Assembly (NCBI RefSeq): GCF_023715785.1
Contig: NZ_JAMBOX010000005.1
Span: forward strand, 186,001-250,000
Source of the DNA: Neobacillus niacini
Lineage (GTDB): Bacteria > Bacillota > Bacilli > Bacillales > Cytobacillaceae
DNA length: 64,000 nucleotides
Direction: 5' to 3'
A model generated the notes under the pieces. That model did not search any database. It was not told where the DNA came from and saw only the letters and a list, made by a program, of their open reading frames with translations. Positions 8,834 to 16,925 of the stretch are shown piece by piece (positions within the stretch are counted from its first letter, which is position 1; every line of letters begins with the position of its first letter). The position numbers and the translations under genes are program-made.

Positions 8834-9619
8834 TTACTGCATTTGTAATTTTGACAGTAGAGGTCTCCCATTCTCCCAAATAACACTTACAGGAAGTCCG
8901 AAGAACTGTGAAAGCTGTTCACTTGATAGCATCTCTTTTGTCGCCCCGGCAGCAAAAACCTGTCCATCCTTTAGTAACAAGGTTTTATTGAATACAGGCA
9001 AGATCTCTTCCACATGATGTGTCACATAAATAATGGTTGGCGCAACCGTTTTCTTTCCAATCGTTTCGATTGATTCCAACAGTTTTTCGCGTGCAATAAA
9101 ATCTAAGCCATTTGTCGGTTCATCCAAAATAAGCAGGTAGGGGTCAGCCATTAAGGCCCGCGCAATTAACACCCGCTGTTTTTCCCCTTGCGATAAAGTT
9201 TCATAGTTTCGGTTCGCATACTCAAGACACCCCAAGTCTTCCAGGAGACCTATAGCCTTTTCTCTCATTTGATCTGTTGGGGTTTCATAAAGACCGATAG
9301 AGGCAAACGCCCCACTAAGCACCACTTCAAAGGCATTATCACCCCGATAAAATTTTTCCTGGAGGGAAGACGACACAAAGCCGATTTGCTTGCGCAGCTT
9401 TTCCCCAAGATAGTGTTTGCCGAACTCCATTCCTAGCACGTTAATTCTCCCCCTTGTCGGGAAAAAGTAGGCATTTAATAGATTTAAAATGGCCGTTTTC
9501 CCGGAACCATTCAATCCAAACAAGACCCAGTGCTCCCCTTTGTCTATTTGCCAATTCACATCATTTAAAATCCACTTTCCGTCTCTAACCAAGGATACTT
9601 CCTCTAGTTGTAGGATCAT
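8834..9619 (-). CDS. ABC transporter ATP-binding protein, YlmA-like
   Basis: A 261-residue stand-alone ABC ATPase. Walker A is GLNGSGKT (about 35-42), the signature is LSQGEKQ, Walker B is LLILDEPT followed by the D-loop NGLD, and the switch histidine is in VTHH. It resembles B. subtilis YlmA and ModF-like ATPases, described as iron- or molybdate-type import ATPases, but no permease or binding protein lies nearby, so the partner and substrate are unknown. The frame is open to 9646. I chose the ATG at 9619 because GGAGGAG precedes it by eight to ten bases and the protein then starts directly with the first beta strand (MILQLEEVSL). It is a single-gene unit with its own terminator. Confidence 0.87.
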   Translation of the reverse strand: MILQLEEVSLVRDGKWILNDVNWQIDKGEHWVLFGLNGSGKTAILNLLNAYFFPTRGRINVLGMEFGKHYLGEKLRKQIGFVSSSLQEKFYRGDNAFEVVLSGAFASIGLYETPTDQMREKAIGLLEDLGCLEYANRNYETLSQGEKQRVLIARALMADPYLLILDEPTNGLDFIAREKLLESIETIGKKTVAPTIIYVTHHVEEILPVFNKTLLLKDGQVFAAGATKEMLSSEQLSQFFGLPVSVIWENGRPLLSKLQMQ

Positions 9620-9898
9620 CCGTATTCTCTCCTCCACGGTAAACATTTTAAATATAATGGTATCAAAATTTTCAAAAAAATAAAAACATTTAAGCCTAAT
9701 CTACCATCAACTGTATTTTTTGAACATTCTATGAATTTATCCCTTCGAAGGGGCAATCCCCATTTTTCGCCACATTTTTCTACAAATTTCTTCCCTCATG
9801 ATTGCTATATTTGATGACAGATTGGTAATTGAGCAGGCTTTACTTTATTCAGTTTGTTCAAAAACTAACATACTTCAATTATGGGGAGGAAGTTTTTT

Positions 9899-12499
9899 AT
9901 GGCAGTAGATGAGAAGAAAGTACTACAAACGCAAACGAGCATTTCCGTTGAGCGATTAGCCACTCAAGGGGTCCAGGCACTCGAAGAGTTTCGCGGGTTT
10001 ACACAGGAAATGGTCGATGAAATCGTCACAGCAATGGCGCTGACAGCACTTGAAAACCACGAAAAATTTGCAAGGATGGCCGTTGAGGAAACCAACCGGG
10101 GATTATTTGAGGACAAAATCTCAAAGAACATGTTTGCTACTGAGATGATCTATCACAGCATTCGGGACCTAAGAACTGCAGGAATCATTAGTGAAAACGA
10201 ACATGAAGGAACCTATGAAATGGCCGAGCCAGTTGGTCTAATTGCAGCCTTGGTGCCGGTAACCAATCCTACTTCCACTGTTATATATAAATCTCTTATT
10301 TCGTTAAAAACAAGAAACCCAATTATTTTTGGCTTTCATCCCGTCTCGCAAAATTCCGGGAGGTTCGTGGCCGAACTGCTTAGAAATGCTGCAGTAAAAG
10401 CCGGAGCTCCGGAAAATTGCATCCAGTGGCTTGAAAGTACCACCCTTGATGGTATCGAGGCATTAATGAAACATCCAAAGGTTTCATTGATACTTGCTAC
10501 CGGCGGTTCAAGCATGGTTAAGGCGGCCTACTCCTCCGGCAAGCCGGCAATTGGCGTCGGACCTGGAAACGTCCCGTGCTATTTTGAAAGAACAGCGAAT
10601 ATCAGGCGCTCGGTTCAGGACTTACTGCTGTCCAAAACTTACGACAACGGGATGATTTGCGCTTCTGAACAAGCCCTGATTATCGATAAGGAAATATACA
10701 CGGAAGTTATTACCGAAATGATTGCCAATCATTGTTATTTCTTGAATGAAGAGGAAAAACGCCAGTTGGAAAAAGTGGCAATCCGACAGGAAACCGGGTT
10801 GCTCAATCCGATGGTTGTCGGACTGCCTACCTCTAAAATTGCCCAAATGGCTGGAATTGAAGTGCCTGCTGAAACAAAGATTTTGGTCGTAGAATTGGAA
10901 GGAGTCGGTCCAAAGCACCCGCTTTCCTGTGAAAAATTAAGCCCGATATTGGCATGCTATAAAGCAAACAGTACGGAAGAAGCCCTCAAACTTGCCAAGG
11001 CGACATTGGAGTACGGCGGACTGGGACACACAGCATCCATTCACAGCGCCGATGATAATATCGTTGAACAATTTGCAATGAGGATGAAAGCAGGCCGGAT
11101 TCTTGTGAATACACCTTCAGCACAAGGGGCAACCGGAAATGTGTACAATGATTTTCTGCCGACCTTAACCCTGGGCTGCGGCACCTATGGAGGCAACTCA
11201 GTCTCCACCAATGTCGGTGCCATGCATTTGATTAACATTAAAAAGGTGGCGAAACGGAATGAAAATGCCCAAATCTTAAGGACGCCGCCACAGATCTATT
11301 ATAAAAAGAATTCCATTCAAGCCTTGGAGGTCATTCCTGATCTATCCAGAGCCTTTATCGTAACCAGTCCAAGCTCGGTGAAGTATGGCTACGTGAAGAA
11401 GGTTCTTCATTATTTGAAGAAACGTCCTGATTTTGCGGGATTTGATGTCTTTACAGAGGTTGAGCCGGACCCAAGCATTGAAACCGTCATGAAGGGAGCA
11501 GAATTGATGAGGCATGCCCAGCCGAATATCATCATTGCTCTAGGGGGCGGTTCCGTACTGGATGCCGCAAAAGCCATGTGGCTATTTTATGAGCATCCTG
11601 AGGTGGATTTCCATGCCTTAAAGCAGAAGTTCCTGAACCCGAGAAAACGAGTAGTTACTTATCCGAAGCTTCGGGAAAAAGCAAAGCTGCTTGCCATCCC
11701 AACTACATCTGGTACTGGTTCTGAGGTCACTTCATTTGCTGTCATTACCGATAAGAAGGCGAACATCAAATATCCGCTATCTGATCCGGAATTACTGCCG
11801 GATATCGCGATTATCGACCCGCAATTTGCGATGACAGTTCCAAAGCACATCACCGCTGATACTGGGATGGACGTGTTGACCCATGCACTAGAGGCTTTCG
11901 TATCGGTTGTCGCCAATGATTTTACAGATGGCCAGATTATTAAGGCAATCCAGCTTGTTTTCGAATATTTGCCTAGAGCTTACCGGGATGGGAATGATGC
12001 GGTTGCCCGTGAAAAAATGCATTATGCCTCCACCCTTGCCGGACTTGCGTTCAACAATGCCTATTTGGGAATAAACCATAGCCTAGCCCATTCGCTAGGA
12101 GCGGAGTTTAACATTGCCCACGGCCGGGCCAATGCCATCTTCCTGCCGCATGTGATTCGGTTTAATGCTATCAAACCGACAAAATTCACTCCGTTTGCGG
12201 GCTATGAGGCTTTTGTAGCAGATAAACGCTATGCCGAATTGGCCAGGATGCTAGGTCTGCAGGCCCGGACCACGGTGGAAGGAATCGAGAGCCTGATTGA
12301 AGCGATTGTGGGATTGGCAAAAGAGCTTGATATGCCGATGAGTGTCGCTGAGTGCGGGGTCGATAAAGCAGAATATGAAAGTAAAATTAGTCTGCTCGCC
12401 CTAAATGCCTTTAACGATCCGGATACAAATGTGAATCCTAAACGGCCGCTTACACGGGAGTTAGTCGAAATCCTTCGCCTAGCCTATAAAGGGGTTTAA
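9899..12499 (+). CDS. adhE: Bifunctional acetaldehyde-CoA / alcohol dehydrogenase
   Basis: AdhE reduces acetyl-CoA to acetaldehyde and then to ethanol with two NADH, and recycles NAD+ during fermentation. Family members form long spirosome filaments. The 866-residue protein has an N-terminal aldehyde dehydrogenase domain (about 1-440) with catalytic Cys254 in DNGMICASEQ. A linker leads to a C-terminal iron-dependent alcohol dehydrogenase domain with GGGSVLDAAKAMW, GTGSEVTSFA and iron-binding histidines in GINHSLAHSLG and NIAHGRAN. The upstream ATG at 9881 lies inside the ribosome binding site; GGGGAGGAAG six bases before the ATG at 9899 fixes the start. It is monocistronic with a strong terminator. 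I found no clear Rex or Fnr box upstream. Together with korAB it points to a facultatively fermentative lifestyle. Confidence 0.97.
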   Translation: MAVDEKKVLQTQTSISVERLATQGVQALEEFRGFTQEMVDEIVTAMALTALENHEKFARMAVEETNRGLFEDKISKNMFATEMIYHSIRDLRTAGIISENEHEGTYEMAEPVGLIAALVPVTNPTSTVIYKSLISLKTRNPIIFGFHPVSQNSGRFVAELLRNAAVKAGAPENCIQWLESTTLDGIEALMKHPKVSLILATGGSSMVKAAYSSGKPAIGVGPGNVPCYFERTANIRRSVQDLLLSKTYDNGMICASEQALIIDKEIYTEVITEMIANHCYFLNEEEKRQLEKVAIRQETGLLNPMVVGLPTSKIAQMAGIEVPAETKILVVELEGVGPKHPLSCEKLSPILACYKANSTEEALKLAKATLEYGGLGHTASIHSADDNIVEQFAMRMKAGRILVNTPSAQGATGNVYNDFLPTLTLGCGTYGGNSVSTNVGAMHLINIKKVAKRNENAQILRTPPQIYYKKNSIQALEVIPDLSRAFIVTSPSSVKYGYVKKVLHYLKKRPDFAGFDVFTEVEPDPSIETVMKGAELMRHAQPNIIIALGGGSVLDAAKAMWLFYEHPEVDFHALKQKFLNPRKRVVTYPKLREKAKLLAIPTTSGTGSEVTSFAVITDKKANIKYPLSDPELLPDIAIIDPQFAMTVPKHITADTGMDVLTHALEAFVSVVANDFTDGQIIKAIQLVFEYLPRAYRDGNDAVAREKMHYASTLAGLAFNNAYLGINHSLAHSLGAEFNIAHGRANAIFLPHVIRFNAIKPTKFTPFAGYEAFVADKRYAELARMLGLQARTTVEGIESLIEAIVGLAKELDMPMSVAECGVDKAEYESKISLLALNAFNDPDTNVNPKRPLTRELVEILRLAYKGV

Positions 12500-12512
12500 T
12501 GATAATTATAAA

Positions 12513-12545
12513 AAACGCCAGCTTTCTCTATGAAAGCTGGCGTTT
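12513..12545. terminator. Bidirectional terminator between adhE and the flavin reductase
   Basis: AAACGCCAGCTTTC pairs perfectly with GAAAGCTGGCGTTT around a five-base loop. A run of A on the left and T on the right allow use on both strands. It closes adhE from one side and the five-gene cluster at 12.5-15.9 kb from the other. Confidence 0.9.
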
Positions 12546-12554
12546 GTGCGTATA

Positions 12555-13022
12555 TTATTCTGCTAATGAACGATATTTCCCGCTAAAATAAATGAGTGGT
12601 TCTTGATTTGTTTCATCTAGTTTTATTTCCTTGACCCTTCCGATAAACAAAGTGTGATCTCCCTCAACATGCTCTGCTGATACTTCACAAACCACTTGGG
12701 CCAATGCACCCGGCAATACAGGGATCCCGCCGAGTCGATCAAACACTACTTCTCGGGAATCTTTTATCTGTTTTGCAAAAATCATCGATTCTTCCTGTTG
12801 TTCTGCAGAAAGAATATTGATAGAAAACGACTGGCTCTGCTTTATTTTTTCAAGCATTTGCGCTTTTTCAGCGATGGAAACCACCACAAGTTTCGGATTA
12901 AGCGATACGGACATAAAGGCATTTGCCGTCATCCCATGTACCTTTCCGTCAACTTCTGTTGCCACCACTGTTACCCCTGTTGCAAACTTACCCATTGCGT
13001 CTCTAAAAAGTCGATCGTCCAA
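12555..13022 (-). CDS. Flavin reductase family protein (HpaC-like, FMN-binding split barrel)
   Basis: A 155-residue NAD(P)H:flavin oxidoreductase of the HpaC/DIM6 family, which supplies reduced flavin to a partner oxygenase or transfers electrons. The hallmark N terminus FATGVTVVAT (residues 13-22) followed by HGMTANAFMSVSLNPKLV is the flavin-binding strand-turn region; GDHTLFIGRV near residue 122 completes the fold. The start is TTG at 13022 with a strong GGGAGGGAG ribosome binding site. It is the last gene of a same-strand cluster that includes the radical SAM enzyme and has no internal terminator, and a bidirectional terminator follows. Two candidate partners exist: the HpaB oxygenase at 6330-7790, on the other strand, or the reductive chemistry of its own cluster. 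The sequence does not decide between them. Confidence 0.88.
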   Translation of the reverse strand: MDDRLFRDAMGKFATGVTVVATEVDGKVHGMTANAFMSVSLNPKLVVVSIAEKAQMLEKIKQSQSFSINILSAEQQEESMIFAKQIKDSREVVFDRLGGIPVLPGALAQVVCEVSAEHVEGDHTLFIGRVKEIKLDETNQEPLIYFSGKYRSLAE

Positions 13023-13091
13023 TTGGTCTCCCTCCCATAACTAACATTCATATATGACTATAACACTTGGCGGCCTAACAAAACAAATAAC

Positions 13092-13368
13092 TTACCCGCC
13101 AAGCATGACAAATAAAAGGCCAAAGCAGGCGCCAATTAATAAAATAAAAATCCCTAGGCCAATTAACAGCCCCTGAGCCATCAAGCTTCATTCCTTTCCT
13201 GAAGCAGATCACAATTGCGGCAATATGCGCGATAAATGTGACCAACAGAGCAAATGGTCCAAGAACAAAACCTAAAACGGATGAGCCAAACAAATAGGCC
13301 CCGATGGAAATAGCAATTCCCAGCCAAAGGTCTCTTAAAGACCCGTCATTACTGTTTTTATGATTCAC
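13092..13368 (-). pseudogene. Frameshifted small membrane protein, paralogue of the upstream gene
   Basis: A three-helix membrane protein of about 92 residues related to its neighbour at 13456-13731. Both have xLxDLWLGI near the start and (A/G)QG(L/A)LIGLG before the last helix, which in both ends in ACFG. Here the frame breaks after FRKGMK. The unshifted frame reads into WPRDFYFINW and ends at 13075, while the shifted frame restores MAQGLLIGLGIF and stops at 13092-13094. One extra or two missing bases near 13172-13180 explain this. The start is probably the GTG at 13368 with GGGGA six to ten bases upstream. It is either a pseudogene, a sequencing error or, less likely, programmed frameshifting. 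Function is unknown. Confidence 0.65.
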
Positions 13369-13455
13369 TTCCAATCCCCATTTCAAATTATCCAATCTAA
13401 AATACTTGTCCACTTTAATTCGAAACAAAAAACCCAAATGGTCTCTGCTTTACCC

Positions 13456-13731
13456 TCATAGGCCAGAAATAATAATGCCAAAGCAGGCGGTGAACAACAG
13501 AATATTGAGGCCAAGGCCGATTAAAGCCCCCTGTCCTAGGCGCTTTTTCCCCTTGGTAAAACTAACAATCGGAAGAATAATTAGAGCCACAACCGCGATA
13601 CACAAATAGGCAAAAAACGCCTCGGAAAAGACGAACAAAACCAGCAGGCCCAGAACGTAAATACTCAATGTGATTCCTATCCCAAGCCAAAGGTCTTTTA
13701 AATTTGCCTTATTCCCCTGATTTTGAACCAT
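13456..13731 (-). CDS. Small three-helix membrane protein of unknown function
   Basis: A 91-residue protein with a short soluble N terminus (MVQNQGNKANLKDLW) and three hydrophobic segments at about 15-36, 37-57 and 68-90, separated by a basic FTKGKKRLGQG loop. No known family is recognised. It sits 19 bases after the radical SAM gene and has a GGAGATGGAGG ribosome binding site just before ATG 13731. The next gene downstream is a frameshifted paralogue, so this looks like a tandem duplication. Its position in an operon with an Lgt-like transferase and a radical SAM enzyme suggests a membrane-bound helper, but that is inference only. Confidence 0.7.
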   Translation of the reverse strand: MVQNQGNKANLKDLWLGIGITLSIYVLGLLVLFVFSEAFFAYLCIAVVALIILPIVSFTKGKKRLGQGALIGLGLNILLFTACFGIIISGL

Positions 13732-13750
13732 GCCTCCATCTCCTTATTTG

Positions 13751-15166
13751 CTACTTCATCACCGTTCTTACTTCCAGCTCCTGCTGTATTTTCTTCAGCT
13801 CCTGTTCTTTATCATCACGGTAAAATAAATTGTACGTATCAAACGGAATGATCCGTCCGTCGAGGTGAGCAATATGGACACAGGACTTCTTAACCGAGCG
13901 GACATCAAAATTATGTGCATCCAAAAACTGCATAATGATCACTCGGAACACGTTATCGTAACCGATTTCTCCCGGCATAGCCACCTTAGGCAGACAGCAT
14001 AACAAATCCTTCAAAGACAAAGCGGATGAGTCCGGTGAATGATTTAAGGAGAACAATTTAAAAATCATATTTTTAATATTGTCGTCTTGCTCAAAAACAA
14101 TGGTATTTCTCTCGCCTTCCAACAAAATATTGGGATCGATCAATCCAGTCAACGGGGTGACCTCCCCGTTTACCTTCAATGCATAACCCATCGCCAAACA
14201 ATCCGGATGGCACGGAACCGGGATGATATCCTTTGACCCGAACACGTTGGATTGGTCGATAATCATTTGCCTTACTTCACTGAGTGTCAAACGATTTACC
14301 GCTGGGTCGTATTCTTCCAGTCTGCCTGCAGCCTGAATTGGCTGGAAAGTGACACCGCGGACGCATTTTTGCTGCAAGCCATACTGAATGATTCTTCCGA
14401 CTTCCTGGTCATTTAAGCCTTTTTTCAACGTGACGACAAGAGTAGTAGAAATATTGAACTCATTCAGATGTTCGATTGCTTTTTGGCGGATATCACGCAA
14501 GTCGACTCCTCTTAATTCCTCCAGGGCTTCTTTTTCAAAGCTGTCAAATTGAAGATAGATTTCAAAGCCAGGCGAATAGCTGGCAAGCCGTCTTACAAAC
14601 TCTTTATCGTTAGCAATTCTCAGCCCATTTGTATTCACCATTATATGCCGAATCGGCCGTGATTTTGCCAGATCCAATATGTCAAAAAACTGCGGGTGAA
14701 TCGTTGGTTCCCCGCCGCTGATTTGGACAATATCTGCCTGTCGCTCATTTTTTATAATGCTATCAAGCATAAACTCGATGCTCTCTAGGCTGCGGAAGGT
14801 TCCTTTTTGCGGTGATGAATCTGCATAACAAATCGGACATTTTAAATTGCATCTTTCGGTAATCTCCAAAAGGGTCAAACAGCTATGCTGTTCATGGTCC
14901 GGGCAAAGCCCGCAATCGTAAGGGCAGCCATATTTTATCGGCGTATTCCAGCGGTAAGGCATTTCCGAAGGTTTGATAAATTCCCGGCACCACTTGTAAT
15001 AGGCGACATCCGTGGAAATCAATACCTTTTCGCGTCCATGCTGCAAACAATTTTTTACTAGATAAACCCGTTCATTTTCGATGATGACTTTTGCTTCGAC
15101 TTTCCGTAAACATGTTGAGCAGATGCTGTTGGTCAATTCATAAAACAAGTAAGGACGGTTAGGCAT
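13751..15166 (-). CDS. Radical SAM protein of the MJ0619 / tetraether-lipid-synthase (TES)-like family
   Basis: A 471-residue radical SAM enzyme. The cluster-binding motif CNLKCPIC (C106, C110, C113) has the canonical CX3CX2C spacing, and SGGEPT follows near residue 150. N-terminal to it are a CxxC...CxxHG module (C16, C19, C40, H43) resembling a rubredoxin-like site, and YGCPYDCGLCPDH with C81, C85, C88 and C96. More cysteines lie near the C-terminal part (CHPDC, LLCC, KKSC). This arrangement matches the MJ0619 family, in which archaeal TES joins lipid chains by carbon-carbon bonds and other members methylate pterins. The Lgt-like gene upstream overlaps it by eight bases, suggesting a lipid or lipoprotein substrate. 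The start has a GAGGAGAG ribosome binding site. Family assignment is by motif and recall; the reaction is unknown. Confidence 0.8.
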   Translation of the reverse strand: MPNRPYLFYELTNSICSTCLRKVEAKVIIENERVYLVKNCLQHGREKVLISTDVAYYKWCREFIKPSEMPYRWNTPIKYGCPYDCGLCPDHEQHSCLTLLEITERCNLKCPICYADSSPQKGTFRSLESIEFMLDSIIKNERQADIVQISGGEPTIHPQFFDILDLAKSRPIRHIMVNTNGLRIANDKEFVRRLASYSPGFEIYLQFDSFEKEALEELRGVDLRDIRQKAIEHLNEFNISTTLVVTLKKGLNDQEVGRIIQYGLQQKCVRGVTFQPIQAAGRLEEYDPAVNRLTLSEVRQMIIDQSNVFGSKDIIPVPCHPDCLAMGYALKVNGEVTPLTGLIDPNILLEGERNTIVFEQDDNIKNMIFKLFSLNHSPDSSALSLKDLLCCLPKVAMPGEIGYDNVFRVIIMQFLDAHNFDVRSVKKSCVHIAHLDGRIIPFDTYNLFYRDDKEQELKKIQQELEVRTVMK

Positions 15167-15902
15167 GAAGTTCTCTCCTCTTTTCGATTTGTTTTTTATT
15201 GATAAGCCAAATGTAATACAGGATGCCTAGTAAACTTGCTAGTTGAATATTGTTGAAAATCCAATAAGGGTGTGGTGTCGGTTTAATAAAATCAATCAAG
15301 AAACGGAACAGGAGATAGCTTAGCATGAACAACTGGAACAGAAGCCCTTCCCAACCGGCATTTTTCCGTTTTATTTGAAGCAATGTGAAGGCCAACAGTG
15401 CCAAAAAAGCAATTTCATATACTTGCGTGGGGTGGCGTTTAATCCCATCACCAAAATCGACTCCGGTCATCCAGGTGGTTGCGGTGCCGTATGTATGATC
15501 ATCCAAACCGGTCAAAAAGCATCCAATTCGGCCAATCATCATTCCGACCGCTAAGGGAAGCACAAAATCATCACCGGTGGAGCGCGTCAAGCTAATGCAT
15601 TTCTTTGCTGTTTCAACGCCAATTAATCCCCCCAATAAACCGCCGACAATCGTTTTACCCTCGATTAAAAAAATGAGATTATTCCAGTTTTCCATGGTGG
15701 CCTTTGGATTTTCAAACCAATAGAGAAATTTTGAGCCTAATGCCGCCCCCAAAATCGCACCGACAATGACCCAAAGAGCTTGATCCATTGGAATCCTCTC
15801 TTTATTTCTAGTAAATAAATAGACCCGAAAGCCAATAAAATAGGCGAGTGATTCAAATATCAAATGGGGATGGATACCAAATATATAAACCGGGAAATTC
15901 AC
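15159..15902 (-). CDS. Lgt-like prolipoprotein diacylglyceryl transferase, divergent second copy
   Basis: A 247-residue polytopic membrane protein of the Lgt family. Canonical Lgt moves diacylglycerol from phosphatidylglycerol to the lipobox cysteine. The conserved GG block GKTIVGGLLGG is at 82-92. The signature region is GRIGCFLTGLDDHTYG (124-139) and RHPTQVYE is at 156-163. Standard Lgt has GRxGNFxNxE, so the Asn after GRxG is Cys here and the Glu is altered, which marks a diverged subfamily. The housekeeping lgt of Bacillus normally sits beside hprK, so this is probably an extra paralogue. GTG start at 15902 with GAGGTG upstream. It overlaps the radical SAM gene by eight bases. Whether it acylates proteins or handles free lipids is open. 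Confidence 0.85.
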   Translation of the reverse strand: MNFPVYIFGIHPHLIFESLAYFIGFRVYLFTRNKERIPMDQALWVIVGAILGAALGSKFLYWFENPKATMENWNNLIFLIEGKTIVGGLLGGLIGVETAKKCISLTRSTGDDFVLPLAVGMMIGRIGCFLTGLDDHTYGTATTWMTGVDFGDGIKRHPTQVYEIAFLALLAFTLLQIKRKNAGWEGLLFQLFMLSYLLFRFLIDFIKPTPHPYWIFNNIQLASLLGILYYIWLINKKQIEKRRELHA

Positions 15903-16103
15903 CAGTTCACCTCTTTTCTACTATTAAAACCTATGTTTCTTTTTTATCTTATCAGACAACAGGAAAAAATTATCACCTTTTTAAAAATTTTCTAAATAGT
16001 ACTTAACCGCCATAACAAGGTGAATTTCTTCTTTATTTTTCGGGAAACAACTTATACACTTAATAAAGAGTGTAGATCTCTAAATGAAAGAGAGGGTAAA
16101 ATC

Positions 16104-16658
16104 GTGTCATTTCCTGTCTTAGAAACAAAAAGACTAAAGTTGATAGAAATCACTCAGCACCATGTGGACAGTCTTTTTGAAATTTTCTCTTTGGAAGAAG
16201 TAACAAGGTTTTACGGTTCCGAACGCTTTACCTTGCCGGCAGAAGCGGTAAAATTAATTGATATGTTCCAAAAAAACTACCAGGATAAACGCGGTATCCG
16301 CTGGGGAATTAAATTGAAGGAAAATCAAAAAATAATCGGAACCCTTGGTCTAAACGGATTGCAATTAAAAAACAAACGAGCGGAAATAGGTTACGAGTTG
16401 CACCCCAGCTATTGGAGATATGGTTATGTCTCCGAGGCACTGCAGGAGGTCTTAAGCTTTAGCTTTGAGAAATTGGATTTGTATCGGATCGGGGCTGTCG
16501 TATTTCCGGAAAACGAACCATCTTTAAAGCTTCTTGAAAAATTCGGCTTTGCCAAAGAGGGCCTGCTGAGAGGCTACATCCAACAAGATGGAGAAGTCCA
16601 TGACACCTATACATTATCCTTGTTAAAACCGGAATGGGAAGAAAGCCAGCTTGACTAA
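16104..16658 (+). CDS. GNAT family N-acetyltransferase (RimJ/RimL type)
   Basis: A 184-residue acetyltransferase. The opening FPVLETKRLKLIEIT and the acetyl-CoA-binding region EIGYELHPSYWRYGYVSEA (about 97-115), followed by VFPENEPSLKLLEKFGF, are typical of the RimJ/RimL branch that acetylates protein N termini or small amines in the cytoplasm. The substrate cannot be inferred. The frame is open to 16020, but GAGAGGG seven bases before GTG 16104 and alignment with relatives support the later start. It is divergent from the Lgt-like gene and converges on the small gene at 16672, with a shared terminator. Confidence 0.85.
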   Translation: MSFPVLETKRLKLIEITQHHVDSLFEIFSLEEVTRFYGSERFTLPAEAVKLIDMFQKNYQDKRGIRWGIKLKENQKIIGTLGLNGLQLKNKRAEIGYELHPSYWRYGYVSEALQEVLSFSFEKLDLYRIGAVVFPENEPSLKLLEKFGFAKEGLLRGYIQQDGEVHDTYTLSLLKPEWEESQLD

Positions 16659-16672
16659 GGCTGGCTGTCTTT
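16644..16672. terminator. Terminator after the acetyltransferase gene
   Basis: AGCCAGC and GCTGGCT pair around a nine-base loop, followed by GTCTTTT on the plus strand. The stem starts inside the last codons of the acetyltransferase. Confidence 0.6.
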
Positions 16673-16872
16673 TACTCTTCAAAATACTCCTTAAACTCCT
16701 TCGGATCTTTTACGTCTTCACCATCATAATAGGGGTTATTATCTGTAACATTTTTCGGATCAAGATTGGTTTTAATCACCAGCATCGGCCCTGATGGACT
16801 GTCGGCAATGATTCGATCGTTTAGCTTATCGAAATCCGGCATCTCCTTATTTCTCGGCTGTCTTGGTTTCAT
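16672..16872 (-). CDS. Hypothetical protein, 66 residues
   Basis: A small hydrophilic protein with a basic start (MKPRQPRNKEMPDF) and an acidic, probably disordered end (DGEDVKDPKEFKEYFEE). No family is recognised. The frame is open to 16962, but a GAGGAGG ribosome binding site ten bases before ATG 16872 sets the start. It lies 53 bases downstream of the VOC protein gene on the same strand and may be cotranscribed with it. Confidence 0.7.
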   Translation of the reverse strand: MKPRQPRNKEMPDFDKLNDRIIADSPSGPMLVIKTNLDPKNVTDNNPYYDGEDVKDPKEFKEYFEE

Positions 16873-16925
16873 TTGAACACACCTCCTCAGAGATAGGATG
16901 CTGATTTTGCCCAAAAACATGCACC

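Noticed and set aside
8834..9646. Longer start of the ABC ATPase at 9646
   Set aside because: The GGAGGAG ribosome binding site lies inside that extension, immediately before the ATG at 9619.
9661..9898. Rex, Fnr or cre box upstream of adhE
   Set aside because: I looked for the dyads expected for these regulators and found no convincing match; only AT-rich sequence with imperfect partial dyads is present.
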